From positions 2,984,501 to 3,048,500 of the forward strand of contig NZ_AP024745.1 in assembly GCF_019704555.1 (NCBI RefSeq): a DNA stretch of 64,000 nt, in the 5' to 3' direction. This DNA is from Actinoplanes sp. L3-i22 (GTDB lineage Bacteria; Actinomycetota; Actinomycetes; Mycobacteriales; Micromonosporaceae). The notes beneath the pieces are model-generated. The model made no database searches, was not told the DNA's origin, and saw only the letters and a program-made list of their open reading frames with translations. A program made the position numbers and the translations under genes. This document shows positions 61,317 to 64,000 of this stretch, in pieces; the stretch's first letter is position 1, and every line of letters begins with the position of its first letter.

Positions 61317-63701
61317 TCACGATTGGATCGGCCGTACCGTCACCGGGGTGGTCAGCCGGCGGTCCGCGCCGGCCGGTCGGGCCGGGCCGGTCAACTGGAC
61401 GGTGGCCTGGCACGGCAGGTCCCCGGCCGACGTGCCGACCAGGATCCGCAGGTCGCCGGGCTCCACCACGCGCCGCAGGTCACGGCCGGTGAACGCGGTC
61501 CGGTCGGTGTGCACCGCGAAGGTGACCTCCGCGCCGGCGCCGGCCGCGAGCTCGACCCGCTGGAAACCCGACAGCTGGCGAACCGGACGGGTGACCTGGG
61601 CGACCGGGTCGGACAGGTAGAGCTGCACCACCTCGGAGCCGGCCCGCTCGCCGGTGTTGCGCACCCGCACGGTCACCTCGAACTCGCCGTCGACCGGCAC
61701 GGTGTCCGCGCTGACCCGCAGCTCGTCCACCTCGAACGTGGTGTACGCCCGGCCGTGCCCGAACGGATAGAGCGGTGTCGGGTCCAGGTTGCTGACCCCG
61801 CTGTGCGTGGCGCCCAGGATCGGCTGCAGGTAGGTGCCCGGCTGGCCGCCCGGGTGCCGCGGGATCTGCACCGGCAGCTTGCCGCTGGGCTGGATCCGCC
61901 CGCTGAGCACGCCGGCGATCGCCGCGCCCCCGGCCTGCCCGGGCATGAACGCCTGGACCAGGCCGGCCACCCGGCCGTCCAGGTCACCCAGCGCGTACGG
62001 CCGGCCGGAGACCACCACCACGACCACCGGCGTGCCGGTCGCCAGCAGCTCCTCGATCAGCTCCGCCTGCACGCCGGGCAGCCGCAGGTCCTCGGCGTCG
62101 CAGCCCTCGCCCGAGGTGCCCTTGCCGAACAGGCCGGCCAGGTCGCCGACGAACGCGACCGCCAGGTCGGCGCCGCGGGCCGCCTCGACCGCCCCGGCGA
62201 AACCGGACCGGTCGGCGCCGTCGACCGCGCAACCTTGGGCGTAGGTGATCTCGTTGGCCGGGAACTCGGCGCGCAGCCCGTCCAGCGCGGTCGGGATGTC
62301 CAGGCCGAGACCGAGCTGCGGATAGCGGGGGAGGACATGGTTGGGAAAGGCATAACAGCCGAGGAACGTACGGGCGTCGTCGGCGCACGGGCCGATCGCG
62401 GCGATCCGGAACGGCTCGGTGACCGGCAGCGCGCTGCCCGTCTCCAGCAGGATGATCGAGCGTTCCGCCAGGTCGATCGCGATCTGCTGGTTCTCCGGCG
62501 CGTTCAGGTCGGTGAGCTCGGCGGCGAGCACCGACTGCTCCGGCGTCCAGCCCGGGTCGAGCAGACCCAGCTCGGCCTTCTGGACGAGCAGGCGGCGGGC
62601 GGCCCGGTCGACCAGCTCCTCCGGCACCTCGCCGCGGCGGACCCGCTCGACCAGGCCGGCGCCGTACCCGATGGTGTCCGGCAGCTCGACGTCGATGCCG
62701 GCGGCCAGGGCGAGCGCGCCGGCGCCGGCGCTGTCCGCGGCGACCCCGTGCATCAGCGCCAGGAACGGCACGGCCCAATAGTCCGAGACGACCGTGCCGG
62801 TGAAGCCCCACTCGTCCCGCAGCACCTCGGTGAGCAGCCACGGGTCCGCGCCGGCCGGCACGCCGTCGACGTCGGAGTAGGAGTTCATCACCGAGCCGGC
62901 GCCGCCACCGCCGCGGCCGACGGCCGCGACGGCCGTCTCGAACGGCGGCAGGATCAGATCGATCAGCTCCCGGCGGCCCATCGGCACCGGGCCGTGGTTC
63001 CGCGCTCCGCGCGACGCGGAATAGCCCGCGAAATGCTTCAGGGTGGCGATCACACCGGCTTTCTGAAGACCGCGGACGTACGCCGAACCGACCGTCGCGA
63101 CGAGGTAGGGATCCTCCCCGATGGTCTCCTCGACGCGCCCCCACCGGTAGTCACGCACCACGTCGAGCACCGGGGACAGGCCCTGGTGCACGCCGAGCGC
63201 GGCCATGTCCCGCCCGATCGCGGCGGCCATCCGCTCGACCAGCTCCGGGTCGAAGGTGGCGCCCCAGTTGATCGCGGCCGGGTAGACGGTCGCGCCGAGC
63301 GCGGTGAAACCGGTCAGGCACTCCTCGTGGACCAGCGCCGGGACGCCGAGCCGGGAGGCCATCACGACCCGCTGCTGACGGATCAGCTCGGCGGCGCCCT
63401 CGGCCGGGGTGAGCGGGACGCTCCCGTACACCCGGGTCAGGTGGCCGAGCCCGTGCTGCGCCGCGACCTCCAGCGGGACCGTGCCGCCGGCCGCGAAGAC
63501 GTCCTGCATCGGGGCGACGTTGTGCTGCTCCTCCGGGTTGTAGCCCTCGTCGTGCGCGTCGCCCATGTCGTTGCCGACCCAGCGGCTGCCCAGCTGCGCG
63601 ACCTTCTCCTCGAGGGTCATCTCGGCGAGCAGTGCCTCGACGCGGTCGGCGACGGACAGCGCCGGGTCGCGCCATGGCTGGGTCACCTGATCTGTGGTCA
63701 A
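61317..63701 (-). CDS. Glycoside hydrolase family 3 (beta-glucosidase/beta-xylosidase)
   Basis: 794 residues from a TTG start with GGAGGA six bases upstream. The GH3 N-terminal barrel includes TLKHFAGYSASRG (substrate-binding Lys-His) and nucleophile Asp307 in TVVSDYWAV. The C-terminal alpha/beta domain (about 385-600) and a fibronectin-III-like domain (about 660-775) complete a standard GH3 layout. No signal peptide, so it acts on imported oligosaccharides. The SDY (rather than SDW) motif occurs in several xylosidase/arabinosidase-like GH3 members, but the substrate is not certain. It is divergent from a secreted-protein gene; a palindrome sits 20 bases upstream. Confidence 0.92.
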   Translation of the reverse strand: MTTDQVTQPWRDPALSVADRVEALLAEMTLEEKVAQLGSRWVGNDMGDAHDEGYNPEEQHNVAPMQDVFAAGGTVPLEVAAQHGLGHLTRVYGSVPLTPAEGAAELIRQQRVVMASRLGVPALVHEECLTGFTALGATVYPAAINWGATFDPELVERMAAAIGRDMAALGVHQGLSPVLDVVRDYRWGRVEETIGEDPYLVATVGSAYVRGLQKAGVIATLKHFAGYSASRGARNHGPVPMGRRELIDLILPPFETAVAAVGRGGGGAGSVMNSYSDVDGVPAGADPWLLTEVLRDEWGFTGTVVSDYWAVPFLALMHGVAADSAGAGALALAAGIDVELPDTIGYGAGLVERVRRGEVPEELVDRAARRLLVQKAELGLLDPGWTPEQSVLAAELTDLNAPENQQIAIDLAERSIILLETGSALPVTEPFRIAAIGPCADDARTFLGCYAFPNHVLPRYPQLGLGLDIPTALDGLRAEFPANEITYAQGCAVDGADRSGFAGAVEAARGADLAVAFVGDLAGLFGKGTSGEGCDAEDLRLPGVQAELIEELLATGTPVVVVVVSGRPYALGDLDGRVAGLVQAFMPGQAGGAAIAGVLSGRIQPSGKLPVQIPRHPGGQPGTYLQPILGATHSGVSNLDPTPLYPFGHGRAYTTFEVDELRVSADTVPVDGEFEVTVRVRNTGERAGSEVVQLYLSDPVAQVTRPVRQLSGFQRVELAAGAGAEVTFAVHTDRTAFTGRDLRRVVEPGDLRILVGTSAGDLPCQATVQLTGPARPAGADRRLTTPVTVRPIQS

Positions 63702-63720
63702 CGTTTTCCTCCGGAGGGTT

Positions 63721-63735
63721 CCCGAAACTTTCGGG
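63721..63735. promoter_or_regulatory. Palindromic operator candidate next to the GH3 start
   Basis: CCCGAAACTTTCGGG, a 15-bp hyphenated palindrome 20 bases upstream of the GH3 TTG. CGAAA-N-TTTCG palindromes are typical of LacI-type regulators of sugar hydrolase genes. Confidence 0.5.
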
Positions 63736-63819
63736 TGCCTTGGGTTGCGCGCCGGCGGGCGGAAAAGCCCTGCCGACGCTGCCTACTCTCGCGCTCCGGG
63801 CACGGTTACGGCAAGGGTC

Positions 63820-63849
63820 TTGACACCTGTCACAGCGAAACCCTACGTT
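63820..63849 (+). promoter_or_regulatory. Promoter for the divergent secreted-protein gene
   Basis: Perfect -35 TTGACA (63820-63825), 18-bp spacer, -10 TACGTT (63844-63849). It points toward the gene beginning at 63972, giving a leader of roughly 115 bases that includes the second palindrome at 63883-63893. Confidence 0.55.
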
Positions 63850-63882
63850 AACGAAACCTCGCGTTAATTTGCGGCTGTCACT

Positions 63883-63893
63883 CGAAAGTTCCG
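63883..63893. promoter_or_regulatory. Second CGAAA-type half-palindrome
   Basis: CGAAAGTTCCG, one mismatch from the palindrome CGAAAGTTTCG, the inverse of the site at 63721-63735. It lies downstream of the plus-strand promoter, where a shared repressor could control both divergent genes. Confidence 0.4.
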
Positions 63894-63971
63894 GAACTCG
63901 GTGACCGCCGTCGCCATCGCTATATCACCCGCCGCGGCTCGCCGTGGCTTGCTTCGAGTACGGAGAAAAGC

Positions 63972-64000
63972 GTGAAGCGCAGGAATTTTCTGAGTCTGAC
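63972..64000 (+). CDS. Start of a secreted protein gene (truncated by the window end)
   Basis: A GTG with GGAGAAA 6-10 bases upstream opens VKRRNFLSL, a typical start of a Tat or lipoprotein signal (RR then hydrophobic). Only about ten codons are visible. Given its divergence from a GH3 glycosidase, a sugar-binding protein or extracellular glycosidase is likely but unproven. Confidence 0.5.

Overview
The window is high-GC DNA (roughly 70% or more by eye) from an actinobacterium. The gene content points to Micromonosporaceae, perhaps an Actinoplanes relative: ALF-repeat secreted proteins, a DevR/DosR hypoxia system, a Pot/GABA polyamine catabolic region, many sensor kinases, and intergenic repeats carrying paired DnaA-box-like motifs. 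The genus is inferred from style only. Genes are densely packed, often in short operons with ATGA/GTGA overlaps. No rRNA, tRNA, CRISPR array or complete insertion sequence was seen.

Layout. 0-4 kb: a crotonase-family enzyme and two convergent secreted ALF-repeat proteins, one carrying ricin-type lectin repeats. 4.3-8.5 kb: a TnpB-like RuvC-fold protein without a zinc ribbon, running into the leader of a phosphoketolase. 8.6-10.9 kb: a peptidoglycan-binding-domain protein and an ECF sigma factor with its membrane partner. 10.9-13.4 kb: a CbiMNQO-type metal transporter with a Nur-like operator upstream, suggesting nickel. 13.8-17.2 kb: an Acg-type nitroreductase and a DevS/DevR oxygen-redox two-component system. 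DevR-box-like palindromes precede acg, devR and the distant phosphoketolase, so the window may hold part of a hypoxia regulon.

17-26.4 kb is a signalling block: a HEAT protein, a REC-PAS-GAF kinase, an anti-sigma kinase with a STAS antagonist, a chemoreceptor coupled to a GAF kinase, a REC protein with a degenerate HD-GYP-like domain, and an Hpt protein. 26.4-33.1 kb: a protein made only of BTRD1-like repeats, then a rhamnose-type isomerase and ABC transporter operon behind a promoter flanked by two LacI-type half-palindromes. 33.5-38.3 kb: a holin-X membrane protein, a repeat-rich LEA-like protein, a metal-site-altered IMPase homologue, a Ser/Thr kinase and a Uma2 protein.

38.4-60.4 kb is mostly amine catabolism. 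A MocR regulator is divergent from mmsA and an omega-aminotransferase (beta-alanine branch). An aminobutyraldehyde dehydrogenase, PotABCD-type transporter, amine oxidase and aminotransferase follow (putrescine/spermidine uptake and entry). At 55.9-60.4 kb a second operon holds another aminobutyraldehyde dehydrogenase, gabT, an Lrp/AsnC regulator and a second amine oxidase. Together they could convert polyamines to succinate semialdehyde and malonate semialdehyde; no succinate-semialdehyde dehydrogenase is in view. This region is interrupted at 51.4-55.9 kb by tandem repeats, a MerR regulator, a hydrolase, and a REC plus kinase pair that looks like a split version of the fused kinase at 19-21 kb. 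60.5-64 kb: a SpoIIE-type phosphatase, a GH3 glycosidase and the first codons of a divergent secreted protein.
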